This document shows positions 61,001-64,000 of a stretch of DNA of 64,000 bases, one piece after another (positions within the stretch are counted from its first letter, which is position 1; every line of letters begins with the position of its first letter). The stretch is taken from the NCBI GenBank assembly GCA_963576735.1, contig OY755198.1:7626001-7690000 (forward strand), given 5' to 3'. The position numbers and the translations under genes were made by a program. This stretch comes from Bedellia somnulentella. Lineage: Eukaryota; Arthropoda; Insecta; Lepidoptera; Bedelliidae. The notes below the pieces were generated by a model that saw nothing but the letters and a program-made list of their open reading frames with translations, ran no database searches and had not been told where the DNA came from.

Positions 61001-64000
61001 ACCACCGCGAACAGTGACAGACCGCAGCAGAGACGTTCGCGGGTTAGGAGTTCGCCTTCGCGGGATAGTTGCGATTGCTGGGTGCAATACCATGTATGGC
61101 GGTCAGGACGACATCGTTTATACAACGAGCGTTATAATAAACAATGTTTTACAAACATTACAATTATAACACAACGGAGCACCACCGCGAACAGTGACAG
61201 ACCGCAGCAGAGACGTTCGCGGGTTAGGAGTTCGCCTTCGCGGGATAGTTGCGATTGCTGGGTGCAATACCATGTATGGCGGTCAGGACGACATCGTTTA
61301 TACAACGAGCGTTATAATAAACAATGTTTTACAAACATTACAATTATAACACAACGGAGCACCACCGCGAACAGTGACAGACCGCAGCAGAGACGTTCGC
61401 GGGTTAGGAGTTCGCCTTCGCGGGATAGTTGCGATTGCTGGGTGCAATACCATGTATGGCGGTCAGGACGACATCGTTTATACAACGAGCGTTATAATAA
61501 ACAATGTTTTACAAACATTACAATTATAACACAACGGAGCACCACCGCGAACAGTGACAGACCGCAGCAGAGACGTTCGCGGGTTAGGAGTTCGCCTTCG
61601 CGGGATAGTTGCGATTGCTGGGTGCAATACCATGTATGGCGGTCAGGACGACATCGTTTATACAACGAGCGTTATAATAAACAATGTTTTACAAACATTA
61701 CAATTATAACACAACGGAGCACCACCGCGAACAGTGACAGACCGCAGCAGAGACGCTCGCGGGTTAGGAGTTCGCCTTCGCGGGATAGTTGCGATTGCTG
61801 GGTGCAATACCATGTATGGCGGTCAGGACGACATCGTTTATACAACGAGCGTTATAATAAACAATGTTTTACAAACATTACAATTATAACACAACGGAGC
61901 ACCACCGCGAACAGTGACAGACCGCAGCAGAGACGTTCGCGGGTTAGGAGTTCGCCTTCGCGGGATAGTTGCGATTGCTGGGTGCAATACCATGTATGGC
62001 GGTCAGGACGACATCGTTTATACAACGAGCGTTATAATAAACAATGTTTTACAAACATTACAATTATAACACAACGGAGCACCACCGCGAACAGTGACAG
62101 ACCGCAGCAGAGACGTTCGCGGGTTAGGAGTTCGCCTTCGCGGGATAGTTGCGATTGCTGGGTGCAATACCATGTATGGCGGTCAGGACGACATCGTTTA
62201 TACAACGAGCGTTATAATAAACAATGTTTTACAAACATTACAATTATAACACAACGGAGCACCACCGCGAACAGTGACAGACCGCAGCAGAGACGTTCGC
62301 GGGTTAGGAGTTCGCCTTCGCGGGATAGTTGCGATTGCTGGGTGCAATACCATGTATGGCGGTCAGGACGACATCGTTTATACAACGAGCGTTATAATAA
62401 ACAATGTTTTACAAACATTACAATTATAACACAACGGAGCACCACCGCGAACAGTGACAGACCGCAGCAGAGACGCTCGCGGGTTAGGAGTTCGCCTTCG
62501 CGGGATAGTTGCGATTGCTGGGTGCAATACCATGTATGGCGGTCAGGACGACATCGTTTATACAACGAGCGTTATAATAAACAATGTTTTACAAACATTA
62601 CAATTATAACACAACGGAGCACCACCGCGAACAGTGACAGACCGCAGCAGAGACGTTCGCGGGTTAGGAGTTCGCCTTCGCGGGATAGTTGCGATTGCTG
62701 GGTGCAATACCATGTATGGCGGTCAGGACGACATCGTTTATACAACGAGCGTTATAATAAACAATGTTTTACAAACATTACAATTATAACACAACGGAGC
62801 ACCACCGCGAACAGTGACAGACCGCAGCAGAGACGTTCGCGGGTTAGGAGTTCGCCTTCGCGGGATAGTTGCGATTGCTGGGTGCAATACCATGTATGGC
62901 GGTCAGGACGACATCGTTTATACAACGAGCGTTATAATAAACAATGTTTTACAAACATTACAATTATAACACAACGGAGCACCACCGCGAACAGTGACAG
63001 ACCGCAGCAGAGACGTTCGCGGGTTAGGAGTTCGCCTTCGCGGGATAGTTGCGATTGCTGGGTGCAATACCATGTATGGCGGTCAGGACGACATCGTTTA
63101 TACAACGAGCGTTATAATAAACAATGTTTTACAAACATTACAATTATAACACAACGGAGCACCACCGCGAACAGTGACAGACCGCAGCAGAGACGTTCGC
63201 GGGTTAGGAGTTCGCCTTCGCGGGATAGTTGCGATTGCTGGGTGCAATACCATGTATGGCGGTCAGGACGACATCGTTTATACAACGAGCGTTATAATAA
63301 ACAATGTTTTACAAACATTACAATTATAACACAACGGAGCACCACCGCGAACAGTGACAGACCGCAGCAGAGACGTTCGCGGGTTAGGAGTTCGCCTTCG
63401 CGGGATAGTTGCGATTGCTGGGTGCAATACCATGTATGGCGGTCAGGACGACATCGTTTATACAACGAGCGTTATAATAAACAATGTTTTACAAACATTA
63501 CAATTATAACACAACGGAGCACCACCGCGAACAGTGACAGACCGCAGCAGAGACGCTCGCGGGTTAGGAGTTCGCCTTCGCGGGATAGTTGCGATTGCTG
63601 GGTGCAATACCATGTATGGCGGTCAGGACGACATCGTTTATACAACGAGCGTTATAATAAACAATGTTTTACAAACATTACAATTATAACACAACGGAGC
63701 ACCACCGCGAACAGTGACAGACCGCAGCAGAGACGTTCGCGGGTTAGGAGTTCGCCTTCGCGGGATAGTTGCGATTGCTGGGTGCAATACCATGTATGGC
63801 GGTCAGGACGACATCGTTTATACAACGAGCGTTATAATAAACAATGTTTTACAAACATTACAATTATAACACAACGGAGCACCACCGCGAACAGTGACAG
63901 ACCGCAGCAGAGACGTTCGCGGGTTAGGAGTTCGCCTTCGCGGGATAGTTGCGATTGCTGGGTGCAATACCATGTATGGCGGTCAGGACGACATCGTTTA

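Overview
The window is animal nuclear DNA from an insect, almost certainly a moth or butterfly. It is AT-rich, has many small exons with GT-AG introns, encodes two conserved insect proteins, and is packed with short interspersed elements of the kind that crowd lepidopteran introns. No bacterial, viral or organellar gene block was seen. These are readings by eye; no database search was run.

Plus strand, about 10.5-44 kb: the 3' two thirds of cap-n-collar (cnc), the CNC-bZIP transcription factor of the Nrf2/NFE2L1 family. Fifteen coding exons (20237-42124) join in perfect phase into 504 codons plus a stop, ending in the CNC homology region, basic region and leucine zipper. The Keap1-binding N terminus is not in the window. 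A separate first exon at 25622-25739 has its own ATG and a donor in the right phase to join exon 5, which predicts a short 424-residue isoform. A second, weaker candidate first exon lies at 10465-10488. A probable 3' UTR of about 1.9 kb follows to about 44.03 kb.

Minus strand, 51.0-64 kb: the 3' end of the Cyfip (Sra-1) gene, a WAVE regulatory complex subunit, convergent with cnc. Four exons are visible (57693-58014, 54421-54483, 52540-52687, 51010-51162). The most upstream one is broken by a 200-N assembly gap and merges into a 180-bp tandem array that fills the window to its right edge (57963-64000, about 33 near-identical units). Each unit holds 83 bp of that Cyfip exon with its splice acceptor plus 97 bp of adjoining intron, so a conserved coding exon boundary has been amplified, in the genome or in the assembly. 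This is the most unusual object here.

The rest is repeats: about 45 copies of one roughly 245-bp element whose ends run into TACA/TATG microsatellites; a tRNA-headed SINE with clear target duplications; 3' tails of a non-LTR retrotransposon; an unusual element carrying tRNA-like cloverleaf sequence, sometimes in two inverted copies; palindromic MITEs; short Helitron-like elements; and dead hAT and mariner transposases. Recognisable repeats thin out around the candidate cnc promoters (9.8-11 kb, 24.6-26 kb), before the CNC-domain exons (38-39 kb) and over the 3' UTR (42.1-44.1 kb).
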